A program made the position numbers and the translations under genes. Below the pieces are notes generated by a model. That model had not been told where the DNA came from. It did no database searches and saw nothing but the letters and a program-made list of their open reading frames with translations. Positions 12,360 to 23,520 of a stretch of DNA of 64,000 nucleotides are shown here, piece by piece. This stretch comes from Cryptomeria japonica. Taxonomy: Eukaryota > Streptophyta > Pinopsida > Cupressales > Cupressaceae. The DNA lies in assembly GCF_030272615.1 (NCBI RefSeq), contig NC_081408.1, positions 198,550,841 to 198,614,840 on the forward strand. The letters run 5' to 3'. Each line of letters starts with the position of its first letter. Position 1 is the stretch's first letter.

Positions 12360-13104
12360 AGCTTAATTCCAAAAGTATAGTTGTGCACTTGTTTCCTGCA
12401 CACAGAAAGAAAGAGAAATGTGTTGGGGATAGGGGTTTGCCTTCAAGTCAAACCCCAGTTTTGGAATTAACCAAGTGGTTGAAATAATGTAAATGAAATG
12501 ACTGAAAGTAGAAATTCTCCTCTTTGAGGGGATGTTGAATTGCTTGAAAATGAAATCCTTATACCTCCTTGTGAATTTTTGCTTGCCTCCACATGGAATT
12601 ACGATTTCATGAAGTAGAATGATGATCTCCTCTTCAATGCTTGAAAGCTTGAAGGAAGACTGAAAATTCTCAATTACTCTTGAATGCTTGATGGCCTCTT
12701 CTATGTTATGGATTATATGTATGTTTTTTCGAATGAGAGGGGAAATCCCTCTTATATACTTGCTAGTGGAATTAATTGACTGATTTTCCGACTTGAGCCG
12801 ACATGGGGGGGGATTTTCCCGCTTCATTTTGAGATAGGCCAAAGGGAGGGACCCCAAGATAGGTCCCCTTTAGGGGATCCTACGGCACCACACCCTGGTC
12901 CTAGTGGATCCTAAGGCACCACGCCCTGGTCCTACCCTATTTTGTGGCAAGATCAAGGTGGATTTTGAGTGACAGTTGAGAAAAATGCAGATTTTGACTT
13001 GTATGAGCATATTCAGGTCTCTGATCAGGCCGAGGGGTGCAAAACTAAGGCGAAGAGCCAAATACATTCAAAAAATTCAAGGGGCGCAATTTTAGGGCAT
13101 TACA
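12360..13104 (-). repeat. Probable LTR of a gypsy-type element, minus orientation (left end unclear)
   Basis: Read on the minus strand it begins TGTAATGCCCTAAAATTGCG at 13104. It carries two GGACCAGGG(C/T)GTGGTGCC units near 12880-12935 and a TATA box (AGTATATAAGAGGG, about 12745-12760), followed by a transcribed-looking region. These are LTR hallmarks: TG start, then TATA about 350 bases in. I could not find the opposite terminus or a target duplication. The open minus-strand frame in 12363-12857 is probably fortuitous. Confidence 0.5.
12875..12937. repeat. Two-copy tandem repeat, about 31 bp
   Basis: GGATCCTACGGCACCACACC is followed by CTGGTCCTAGT and then repeated as GGATCCTAAGGCACCACGCC plus CTGGTCCTAC. 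Each unit has palindromic GGATCC and GGACCAGGG content; it lies in the U3 of the minus-strand LTR. Confidence 0.75.
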
Positions 13105-14439
13105 GCTACCACCTGCAAAACAAGGAAGGAGAATATGTGTCTTTGTCAGAGAGCCTGAAAAGTTGTTTTGTCTCTTTTTGTTAGGCGGACACCTAACTTT
13201 TTGAAATTGTAAAAGGCCCGAAGCTTGTTGCATCCTCAATTTTTCTATAAGAAGATAATCAAGGCCTTGTTTCAAGGCTCTAGGTTCATAAAAAAAAAAA
13301 TTATTTGAGTATTGTAAGAAAAAATATTCACCAAGGGTAAAAATATACAGAGAAAGACCATAGTTTTCCAAGATAGTACTGTAAACAATTTCATGTCCTA
13401 TTTGTAGTCTTTTTACAAAGGATATGCATAAGTATTTTTGCAGTTGTAAAGTCATCTTGAAATCAATTTCAATGATTTACAAGTTGTTCTCTCTATTTGT
13501 ACTCTTAAGTTCATGTTTAAATCAATAAATCAAGGATTTTTGGTTTTTACTTTTGCACTACGTTGTTGAATTTGTATGGATTTAAGCTTCTTCTAAAATA
13601 GAAGTTTAATTTGCTTTAATTCATTCAACGGGATTTAGCAGAGAACAAAATTAGCTAAGTTGCAATTGGCAAATTCATTTATGTTATGACTAGTATCAAA
13701 TATTAATTATACTAGGCAAAGGATGTTGCAGAGCTTGCATATTCTATAATGTAATAATGGTTCATCTAGCGTAATGGATGAGGCACTAATCACATAATCA
13801 TGTTTCTAACAATGGCAATTAAAATCTAGGAAATTTATTAATCTTTATATACATTTTCTACTTTGTAAATTTCAGTTTTTGAAAGTAGGAGGAAATATTG
13901 ATTCTCACGATGATTCAGAACATATATCCAAGGATAAAAGCCATATCCAATAAGTTCAAAGGTTTTTCTAATTTGCTCAATAAGTTGAGAATATATCTGT
14001 AATAGTATTAAAAGAAGATTGAAATCATCATAAGAGTACTATAGAAGGGATACCCACATATGTCCAACATAGCCTAAAGTATAGAGAAAGTGACTAGTTC
14101 CTTATCCGTAGTTACTATTCTATTAATTGGTCCACTGATCCAACACCTTGAAGATTGCGATTGGCTACTCATGAGGATTATTTGAACCATTAGTTGGAAA
14201 TACCAATAAGACTAATGGAAAAAGTGTTAGTAGGAGAAAAAATTAAACGAAGAAGAGTTAGTAATGATGAAACCTTGATTTCATAAGTGCATTTTACCTT
14301 TAGAGGTCTTTATTTAATGTACCAAATGAATCCATCACACCGTGACATACAAAGCCAAAGCAATAATGCATTTCCTTTATAGAAAAACAAAGCGTATTGC
14401 AGAAAAGGAATGCTTCATTTCATTTTGAAACAATTGTGT
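13105..14439. other. Gene-free spacer
   Basis: No credible coding frame, terminal repeat or RNA gene. It joins repeat X near 14440. A weak tRNA-Arg-like string near 13757-13830 was considered and rejected. Confidence 0.5.
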
Positions 14440-14621
14440 GTTAAAGGTTGAGGTATGTGCGACTATCACAAAGTGAATGTGCCAACACAAACACGGACAT
14501 ACATGCCCCAGAATGTCATGAAAACATCCCCCAAATAGAAGATAAAAACAAAGAGACCGTGAACCATCCCAACCACTATCATTACTTGTAGATATCCTTG
14601 AGTATCATAGGAACATGATCA
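14440..14621. repeat. Repeat X, left part (interrupted by Copia-A2)
   Basis: The end of this block (GATATCCTTGAGTATCATAG, about 14591-14610) matches 49150-49180 (GACATCCTTGAGTAGCATAG), and the similarity continues on the far side of Copia-A2 at 21748. The last five bases, GATCA (14617-14621), are the target duplication of Copia-A2. Confidence 0.7.
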
Positions 14622-15862
14622 TGTTGGCATTATAGATGAATTAATTATGTGTTGCATTGATGTGTTGTCATTGATGTCAACACTAGTTGTTATGGTTGGT
14701 TACCGACAGACAGGTTTTGGTTACTAACAAAAGATCTAGTGTTACCGGTAGAAGGGACTATCTGTTGGACACTTTCGGGATGTTTGGATCAATGGAGTAT
14801 GTTTTATTTTATGTGTTACATGTTCTTGGAGTATGTTTTGGTCAGTTGGTATTGACTTGGTGATCAATGCTATCATACACTCTTGTAAACTCTTACCGGC
14901 ATGGGTTTAAGGTTTTATTGGCAGAGCTTTTATTGAGAATCTTGGACATGATGCATAAGTGGTGTATGTGTGGCTTCTAAATGGTTTTCAAGATGTTGAA
15001 GATGTTCTTTGATCGTGCTTCAACCTATTCAAGACATCGCTTTGGCATGGTGGACCCAAATTAGGTCCGATACCTATCTAGGTTATGGACCGGTATCATG
15101 TTAATGTGTTCTCTACACGTTATCGGGATGATTTATGGATTGGTTATTGTTGTTTTGGTCTCAAGTCGACATGGCATATCATTGTAATATGGATGTATGT
15201 AATGATCTTATTGTAATATCTTTTAGGTGGCCAACCTAATTGGTTTAGGCCTTAGAGTTGGTATAAATTGATGTAAGATCTCATTGTAGATCATGGTATG
15301 GAATGGAAATGTAATATCATATGTGAAGGAGTTTTGGTCGATCATTGAGGATCAAATTGGGTTTAAAGAAGAGGTCAAAGGCCTCCAGTATTGAGCTTAA
15401 CCGGGACTGTAATCAAGCATGGTAGATGTTATCTCTGGCAGTTTATTCTTTTGGATTGTTGTCCAATTATCTCAAGGTGGTTATAACCTCTTTGTAGTCA
15501 GTGAGACTCTTTTGTAATGAGCAGTACGCTCTAGGCAGTGTGCCTTCCTGCATGTGCAGGCCCCTCATTGTATCACATACTTTCTGCAGAAGTATCATCT
15601 GACTGTGGGTTGGCTTCCCACCATGGTTTTTCCCTTTCCGGGTTTTCCATGTACAAATCATGGTGTTATGTGGTATGGCTGGATTGTGTTGATTATCTAT
15701 TTTATTGTTAAGTTCTATTGTTTACCGATATATGTTTATGCTATTGTGGTACTTAATTTTTATATGCTTAGGTTAAAGGTTATTAAGTGGTTTGATTGAT
15801 ATAATTTGTTAACAACTGATTTACCCCCCCCCCCTCTCATTTGTTCACCAACTATCCTAACA
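14622..15862 (+). repeat. 5' LTR of Copia-A2
   Basis: Starts TGTTGGCATTATAG and ends ACTATCCTAACA, 1,241 bp. It is shorter than its partner by about 50 bases because it lacks the 36-bp duplication and a roughly 15-bp segment of the 3' LTR. Confidence 0.95.
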
Positions 15863-15863
15863 A

Positions 15864-15876
15864 TTAGTATCAGAGC
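15864..15876 (+). promoter_or_regulatory. Primer binding site, initiator tRNA-Met type
   Basis: The sequence after the LTR is TTAGTATCAGAGC. Copia elements typically carry TGGTATCAGAGC, complementary to the 3' end of initiator tRNA-Met; this copy has one change (G to A). Confidence 0.88.
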
Positions 15877-15920
15877 TTTGGTCCTCTTTTGCAGAAGATT
15901 AACCGCTTGAGGTAGATCCT

Positions 15921-16960
15921 ATGGCAAATAATACTTCAAATCCACCGGCAACTATTTTCAGAAGAGAAATCCCTAAGCTTGATGGAACAAATTATGGGAT
16001 ATGGAAAATCCGAATGGAGACTCATCTTAGATGTCTTGGAAAGGATATTGGGAGATCACTTAGAAAGGATACACACCTTATGATCCAACATCTGGTAATC
16101 CTACTCCTACAGACTTGGACAAAAATATTGAAAATGATTGCAGAGCTAGAGAAGCCCTCCTGTGTGCACTTACTGATCAACAAATCATGGGATTGACTGA
16201 TAGCATCGGTAAAGGTTATGTGGGATAAATTGAAAAATCTGAATGAAGGTGAACCTACTATCAAAATTGTTAAACTTGATGGTTACCGGGTAAGGTATGA
16301 AAACTTGAAGATGGAAGATAATGAAAGAATTGTTGTATTTATGGAAAGAGTAAATGAGATTGTTATGGGAATTCAATGTTGTGGAGAATCTCTGAGTGAA
16401 GATGAAATAGTTTCCAAAGTCTTGAGAGGCCTTCCACCGGCTTACAAGATGAAGGCAGCTACAATTAATGAATTGAGAACAATGGCAAACACTTCAGTTA
16501 ACAAAAAAAATTGATTGGGAAATTATCTGCTTTTGAGATTGAAGAATTTGGACCTTCTAGAGCTGCAAAGTCTTAACCTTCTTTTCATGCATCATCATCA
16601 TCTATCAGCATAAGTGATTGGAAAGCCTTATATGAAAAATAATTGGAAGATATGAGGAAAGAGGATGAAGATTTTGAGCATCTTGAAGCCCTACTTGCTA
16701 GAAGAGTACCTAAAGGACCGACAAAAAGTAAGTATGAAGGAAAAACACCTTTTAAATGTTTTGCATGTAATAAGATTGGTCATTTTGCATCTAGATGTCC
16801 TGAAAGGAATGCAAGATTTAAAGAGAGAGTTAAGAAATCATTTAAGCCTAATCAGAATAGATATAGATTCAAGAGAAACAAACAATGCTACATAGTGGAT
16901 GAGGAAGGAGTAAGTGATGACTCTAAGGATGAACCGGCAGCAGACTCTGCTAGTGGATCC
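15921..16960 (+). pseudogene. gag: Copia-A2 gag, frameshifted
   Basis: Start ATG at 15921 (MANNTSNPPATIFRREIPKL), about 58 bases after the LTR. The UBN2-type capsid continues with DGTNYGIWKIRMETHLRCLGKDIG. The frame is then displaced between about 16060 and 16210 and restored near 16215 (LNEGEPTIKIVKLDGYRV). An A-run near 16503-16511 causes another shift, and stops lie near 16512, 16574 and 16640. The CCHC knuckle CFACNKIGHFASRC is at about 16759-16800, in the frame that continues into protease. Confidence 0.92.
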
Positions 16961-18307
16961 GGCAATGGAAAGGAATGGATGTTCTATGCTTTAAAGGAAG
17001 ATGAACCGGCTATCAAGAATGAAGAAAAGGCCCCGGCAGCAAAAGTTCAAGACAAGGATGAATGGGTAATTGATAGTGGATGCTCACATCATATGACTAG
17101 AGATAAAAGAAAAATTGTGTCCATGCAAGAATACAATGGCGATCAAGTCAAATTTGGAGATGACAAAGCATGTATGATCAAAGGTAGAGGTATTATTTCT
17201 CTAGATGGCCAGCATAATACTGATAATGTATATTATGTAGAAGGTTTAAAGCATAATCTTTTAAGTGTTGGTCAATTGGTGGACAAGGGATTCCAACTTC
17301 AATTCAAAGATAGAAAATGCAAAATCATTAACAAAACTGGTTTGGAGATTGCAACTGGTATTCAGACTGGAGGTAATATCTTTCACTTGAACACTGGTAA
17401 TAAGACATGTTTGATTGCTCATATTGATGAGAGTTTCCTATGGCATAAGAGGTTGTGTCATGTTAATTTTTATTGTTTTGTTAAGATCTGTTCAATTAAG
17501 GTTGTTAGAGATATACCTAAGATTATGAAGCCTCATAATCCGGTATGTAAGGAATATCAATTAGGAAAGCAAGTTAGAACTTCTTTTAAGAGCATACATG
17601 ATAAATCTAATGATGTACTTGATTTGATTCACATTGGCTTATGTGGTCCAGCAAGGACTAGAAGCTTTCAAGGTGATAGGTATTTCATGCTAATAATTGA
17701 TGATTATTCTAGAATGATGTGGGTGAATTTTCTAAGGGAGAAGTCTAAAGCTTTTGAGAAATTCAAGATCTTTAAAGCAAAGGTAGAAACAGAAACTAGA
17801 TTGAAAATCAAATGTCTAAGATCAGATCAAGGCAGTGAGTTTACTTCTCATGAATTTAATAGTTATTGTGAGACAAATGGAATTAGGAGACAATTATCTA
17901 CACCTCAGACTCCTTAGCAGAATGGAGTAGTGGAAAAGAAGAACAAAACCATTTTGGATGCAGAAAGATCTATGATGATGGAAGTCAAATTGCCTCACAT
18001 CTACTGGAGAGAAGCAGTGAGTATAGCAGTCTACACATTCAATAGAGTTCACATCAAAGGTGAAACCGGTAAGACCCCTTATGAATTATGGTTTGGACAT
18101 ACACCTACTGTTAAATATTTCAGAATTTTTGGAAGTAAATGCTATATCAAAAGGGATGATTCAATTGGGAAGTTTGATCTTAGATGTGATGAAGGAATAT
18201 TTCTTGGATATTCAATTCAAAGCAAAGCATATAGATTTTATAACAAAAGATTGCATAAAATTGTGGAGAATGCTAATGTAAAAGTGGATGAGCAATACAT
18301 AAATTGA
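16961..18307 (+). pseudogene. pol: Copia-A2 protease and integrase
   Basis: One frame open from 16643 to 17917 covers protease (EWVIDSGCSHHMT near 17060-17098, Asp present), the pre-integrase zinc motif (LWHKRLCHVNF near 17440) and the start of the integrase core (HIGLCGP near 17633: the first catalytic Asp of the A1 form HIDLCGP is Gly here). The second Asp is kept in RSDQGSEF. A TAG at 17915 falls in the PQTP-QQNG motif where A1 retains CAG. The frame resumes at 17930 and stops at 18305. Confidence 0.92.
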
Positions 18308-18421
18308 TCTATATCATATGACAGGGAACCGACAGTGGAAATTATCATAACTGAACCGACAATACCTCAATCGGTACAGGAAACTGAGACAGTTACACCA
18401 GTACAATAAGAAAATTCAACT

Positions 18422-20111
18422 GTGACTGATGATCACAATAGTGAACTTGAAGTTCAGAAGACACCAAGGTATGTAAGATTAAATCATTCTGAAGATCAAA
18501 TCATTGGAGATAGGAACAAGGGAGTTATGATGAGAAGAAGACTGGCAAATGAAGAGGTATGTCTTATTTCTCAAATTGAACCGACATCTATTATTGAAGC
18601 TTGTAAAGATAAACATTGGTTAAAAACTATGGAAGATGAATTAGATCAAATAGAGAAAAATGAGACTTGGACTTTAGTTCCCCAGCCTAAAAATAAGAAT
18701 GCTATTGGAACTAAATGGGTTTTTAGGAATATATTGAATGAGGATGGTCAAGTTGTAAGAAACGAGGCTAGATTGGTTTGTAAAGGGTATTATCAAATGG
18801 AAGGAATTTATTATGGTGAGACATTTGCACCTGTAGCTAGAATTGAGGTTGTTAGACTATTTCTTGCCTATGCAGCTTATAAGAATGATAAGGTCTATCA
18901 AATGGATATTAAATGTGCATTTTTAATGGTGAACTTGAGGAAAAAGTATACATTGAACAGCCTAATGGATTTTCACTGACAAATGATAAAGATATGGTTT
19001 AAAGATTGAGGAAAGCTTTATATGGATTCAAACAAGCTCCTAGAGCTTGGTATGCAAGGTTGGATAAATATCTTTTGAAGCTTGGTTTTACTAAAGGCAG
19101 TGTTGATAGTAATTTATATTATAAGATCACTGATGATGATATTCTGATTATTGAAGTATTTGTTGATGATATCATTTTTGGAGGAGAAGATAAATTGTGC
19201 ATGGAATTCTCTAATACTATGAAGAATGAATTTGAAATGTCCATGATTGGTGAGATGAGATTTTTCTTAGGTTTGCAGATTACTCAAACTGACAAAGGCA
19301 TCTTTATCTGTCAAACTAAGTATCTAAGGGAATTGTTGAAGAAGTTTGGTATGGATACTTCCAAACTGGTAAGTACTCCTATGGTGACTAGTGAGAAATT
19401 ATCTATCAAAGGTACATCTACACCGGTAAATTCGATAAGGTATAACTTTATGATTGGTGGCTTGTTATATCTAACTTAGATTAGACCAGATATTATGAAT
19501 GCAGTGAGTATTGTTTCAAGATATCAAAGTAATCCTAAAGAAAATCATGAATGTGCAGTAAAGAGGATATTTTGGTATTTGCAAGGAACAACAAAATATG
19601 GCTTATGGTATCCTAGAGATGATGACTTACTTTATGTGCATATACTGATTCAGATTGGGTAGGAGATACTGATGACATGAAGAGAACTTCTAGTGGAGCT
19701 TTCTTTCTTTGAAAGAAACTAGTTTCATGGATCAGCAAAAAATAGTCATACATTTCTTTATCTACTACAGAAGTTGAGTATGTTGCAGCAGCAACTAATT
19801 GCACTCAAGTCTTGTGGATGAAGTAAATGTTGAAGGATATCAAGGTAAATTATAGTGAACCGGTAGTTATCTATTGTGATAACTCTGCAGCCATTAACAT
19901 GTCTAATAATCTAGTATTTCACTCTAAGACTAAGCACATATCAATAAAGTATAACTTTCTGAAGGACAAGGTGGAAGAAAAGGAAGTCAAATTGGTTTAT
20001 GTGAACACTAAAGAGAAGATTGCAGATATATTCACTAAACCACTATCTAAGGAATCATTTGAGTATTTGAGAGATAGGTTAGGGGTTTCTGCCCCTCTAG
20101 CAGAGACATGA
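18422..20111 (+). pseudogene. pol: Copia-A2 reverse transcriptase and RNase H
   Basis: RT N-terminal half (18422-18979) includes TWTLVPQPKNKNAIGTKWVF and VYQMDIKCAF. A one-base deletion near 18922 shifts the frame in the AFLNG motif; RT resumes at 19006 with [20 protein letters not shown] and VFVDDIIFGGEDK near 19155. TAG at 19477 again replaces the Gln of T-Q-RPDI. RNase H is recognisable to about 20100 (DSDWVGDTDD, TEVEYVAAATN, HSKTKHI, DIFTKPLSKESFEYL), with stops at about 19711, 19744 and 19825; the last is CAA in A1. Confidence 0.92.
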
Positions 20112-20191
20112 ATGATGCAGTTTGGCATCAGTCTGACATGCATTATCAAAGATACTATCCATTCTGGCACTGATGAGTGGTGCTACTACTT

Positions 20192-20456
20192 AGGGGGAGT
20201 AGTCATCCTTGAGATTAAGAGGCTTATATCATTGCTTTGATATTTTTGTCAAATTTTTGGCATTGATGTCAAAGGGGGAGTGATAGTGATGTGAAAAATA
20301 AATTCAGAACTTTACAAAGATATTATTCATAGGGGGAGAGTTATTGATATTTAGGAGATTGTTGGTTGTCTTCCACAGGGGGAGACTTGTTTAGCATTTC
20401 TTGGTACTTAGATGTTTTTCACATCTAGTGTCTCCATCAATGCCAAAGGGGGAGAT
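20192..20456 (+). promoter_or_regulatory. Polypurine tract and four upstream look-alikes
   Basis: AGGGGGAG occurs at about 20192, 20273, 20331, 20378 and 20446; the last (aaagggggagat) abuts the LTR and is the functional position. Number, order and rough spacing match Copia-A1. Confidence 0.75.
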
Positions 20457-21747
20457 TGTTGGCATTATGGATGAATTGATTATGTGTTGCATTGATGTTT
20501 TGTCATTGATGTCAACACTAGTTGTTATGGTTGGTTATCAGAAGACAGGTTTTGGTTGTTATGGTTGGTTATCAGAAGACAGGTTTTGGTTACCGACAGA
20601 AGATCTAGTGTTACTGGCAGAAGAGACTATCTGTTGGACACTTCTAGCATGTTTGGATCAATGGAGTATGTTTGATTTTATGTGTTACATGTTCCTAGAG
20701 TATTTTTTGGTCAATTGGTATTGACTTGGTGATCGATGCTATCATACACTCTTGTAAACCCTTACCGGCATGGGTTTAAGGTTTTACCGACAGAGCTTTT
20801 ATTGAGAATCTTGGACAAGATGCATAAGTGGTGTTGGTTCGGCTTCTAGAAGGTTTTTAGGATGTTGAAGATGTTCTTTGATCGTGCCTCAACTAATTGA
20901 AGGCATTCCTTTGGCGTGGTGGACCCAGATTAGGTATGGTACGTATCTAGGTTATGGACCGGTATCATGTTAATGTGTTCTCTACACGTTACCAGGATGA
21001 TTTATGGATTGGTTATTGTTGTTTTGGTCTCAAGCCAACATGGCATATCATTGTAATATGGATGTATGTAATGTTCTTATTGTAATATCTTTTAGGTGGC
21101 CAACCTAATTGGTTTAGGCCTTAGGGTTAGTATAAATTGATATAAGATCTCATTGTATATCATGGTATGGAATGGAAATGTAATATCATATGTGAAGGAG
21201 TTTTGGTCGATCATAGAGGATCGAATTGGGTTTAAAGAAGAGGTCAAAGGCCTCTGGTATTGAACTTAACCGAGACTGTAATCAGGCATGGTAGATGCTA
21301 TCTCTGGTAGTTCATTATTTTGGATTATTGTCCAATTATCTTGAGGCGGTTATAACCTCTTTGTAGTCAGTGAGACTCTTTTGTAATGAGCAGTACACTC
21401 TAGGCAGTGTGCCTTCCTGCATGTGCAGGCCTCTCATTGTATCACATACTTTCTGTACAAGTATCATCTGACTATGAGTAGGCTTCCCACTGTGGTTTTT
21501 CCCTTTCTGGGTTTTCCACGTGCAAATCATGGTGTTATGTGGTATGGTGGGATTGTTCTGATTATCTATTTATTGTTAAGTTGTATTGTTTACCGGTATC
21601 TATTTCTACCGATATTTGTTTCTGCTATTCCAGTACTTAATGCCTATATGCTCAGGTTAAAGGTTATTAAGTGGTTTGATTGATATAATATGTTAACAAC
21701 TGATTCACCCCCCCCCCCCTCTCAGTTGTTCACCGGTTATCCTAACA
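20457..21747 (+). repeat. 3' LTR of Copia-A2, with internal 36-bp tandem duplication
   Basis: Starts TGTTGGCATTATGG and ends GGTTATCCTAACA, 1,291 bp. Near 20521-20592 the segment around GGTTATCAGAAGACAGGTTT is present twice in direct succession but only once in the 5' LTR. A second extra segment of about 15 bases lies near 21597-21612. Confidence 0.95.
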
Positions 21748-22257
21748 GATCAAAGATAAATCAATTAAAGATAAGACTCACTGGGGCAAGCAAGTCAACA
21801 ACTATTTTGATCTTATTGTCAAAATTGAGTATTTTTAATAGTATGATCATGATGTCTAGTTTCAGGAATGAATCACCCCGTATAAGAAAGACGTTATCTA
21901 GTTTTGAGTATACCACACCCTATATAAGACATATGATAATTAGACAAAGGACTGATAATGTGGATTGATTGGCATGACAAGTTCTATCGCTTTTATTGTT
22001 AACATGATTAGATAATTTATCTATTATTGTGTGATTTGTTAAGTGCATTGTTTCATGTGTTTATTGTCTATGTCTACTCAAATGTTTGTCTCTGTATGAG
22101 ACAATTTATTGATGAAATGAGATGAATGCTTTTGGATTTTTTTATATTTTCTAATTTTTAGGTGTTTTGGGGTACTTGATTTTTTGTGTGCTTTCTTTAG
22201 ATTGTTTTTTGAATGTTTTGTTCTTTTTTCAAGACATTTTTTGGTTTTTTTGTTCAA
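21748..22257. repeat. Repeat X, middle part
   Basis: This block continues the homology to 49180-49560: ATGTCTAGTTTCA near 21852 matches 49278, GATAATTTATC-like DNA follows, and GAGACAATTTATTG near 22098 matches GAGACATTTTATTG near 49501. T-rich DNA with TTTTTAGG motifs follows. No gene. Confidence 0.65.
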
Positions 22258-23350
22258 TGTTTCAAACAAATAAGAGGGGGGTGAATCAATTTTAAATTAA
22301 AACTTATATTACTTTTTCACATAAAAAAATCTGACAATTTTAACTTTGGATTACTTAACCATAAACAGATAATAACATGAAAAGACACACACATGAAACA
22401 CCAACTATGATGTGGAAACCCGAAGAAGGGAAAAACCATGGATAATTTTAGTTCTTAGAATAGAAACACTTGTTAGGGTGACACCGATTAAGGTGGTTTT
22501 TACAAGATGGCTCACTGCCAAAATTGCTTACTATAGGTGGGCTCACTGCTTGGCTAAAATTGCAAGAAAAGGAGGGCTCACTGCACAAAGGAAGAAATAA
22601 AGAATCCACCACAAAGGTACAACTGCCACTCTGCTGCAATGTTGAAAGAAACCTTAAGCTCACTGCCACAAGTACCAAACAACATCAACACATGCAACCA
22701 CACTGATCAACTACTTTGCATCACTAGAGATAGATATTCCTTTTACAATCAACTTCCTAATACAAATCCTTCTATATATATTCATTATAATCATTCTTTA
22801 TATATATTAATCTCCAAAATAGATTTTTTCAAGTCGCCCAAGGAGACAATAAAATATAATTCAAAAATAGGTCTTCAATAAGAATTCCCTCGGTGGAAAG
22901 GAATGAAAAGTGGACCATACCACAAATCAACAACACATTATCCAAATGTTGCAATCACCAGACCAAGAAGATAGAGCATCAAGGGTTAACCAAACAGGTA
23001 AGACCAATTCCAGAGCACAAGAACACATGCTAAATCAGAATAACAAAGATGCATGCATTAAAAGCATAAATCCATAAACACAATAGCAGACTTGAAGATG
23101 TGGAGCAATGCGGAGCTCTATAAACTCTGTTAGATAAACATCATCAACACAACACAGACTTCTGGAGAACACCTTCCAGACCACCAAAAACATGAGGGAA
23201 GAATCTCAAGACAATTTCCACCAACGTGCCAACATATCATGAATATATCAGCAATACATCAGAACATCTAGAGCAAAAAGCAAACAATGAGACACAATCA
23301 GTAAGTTGACATCAATGACAACCATACTAAAACATCAATCAACTTCACAT
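22258..23350 (-). repeat. Probable solo copia-type LTR, minus orientation
   Basis: The left end carries AAGAGGGGGGTGAATCA, the reverse complement of the C-tract motif that ends the copia LTRs here. It is followed by a GATGTGGAAACCC-AAGGGAAAAACCATGG block shared with the other minus-strand LTRs (for example 55145-55175). Several GCTCACTGC units lie at 22509-22665. The right end carries CATCAATGACAACCATAC, like the reversed LTR start. No internal coding region is attached. Exact ends and a target duplication could not be fixed. Confidence 0.6.
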
Positions 23351-23520
23351 TTGCAGCATTTTTTGAATTTTTTTAAGGACGTTTTTAAAAAATTAGGATT
23401 TTTTTAGGACTTTATTTGATTTATAAGAAAATTAAGACTTTATCTGAATGTTTTTAGGATTTTTTTTCAGGAATTTTTACAATTTTTAGGGCTTTTTTTT
23501 AGGACATTATATAAGATGTA
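23351..23520. repeat. Repeat X, right part (TTTTTAGGA-rich)
   Basis: Runs of T followed by AGGA or AGGAC, resembling 49690-49830, the corresponding part of the uninterrupted repeat X. Confidence 0.55.

Larger units (their letters stand above)
14622..21747 (+). mobile_element. Copia-A2: complete, inactivated Ty1/copia element with GATCA target duplication
   Basis: Both ends are defined: 5' LTR 14622-15862 and 3' LTR 20457-21747, flanked by identical GATCA at 14617-14621 and 21748-21752. Internally it has an initiator-Met PBS, gag, protease, integrase, RT, RNase H and PPT in copia order. Total 7,126 bp. The two LTRs differ by a few percent by eye plus two small length differences, so the insertion is not recent. 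It is inserted in repeat X, whose uninterrupted form is at about 48900-49850. Confidence 0.96.

Noticed and set aside
12363-12857. Minus-strand open frame of 164 codons
   Set aside because: It overlaps the TATA box and transcribed part of an LTR-like sequence, has no domain and no homologue in the window.
13757-13830. String resembling a tRNA-Arg A box (TAGCGTAATGGATGAGGCA)
   Set aside because: The acceptor stem does not pair, no proper anticodon arm is visible and the B-box position is degenerate; at best a fragment of a tRNA-derived SINE.
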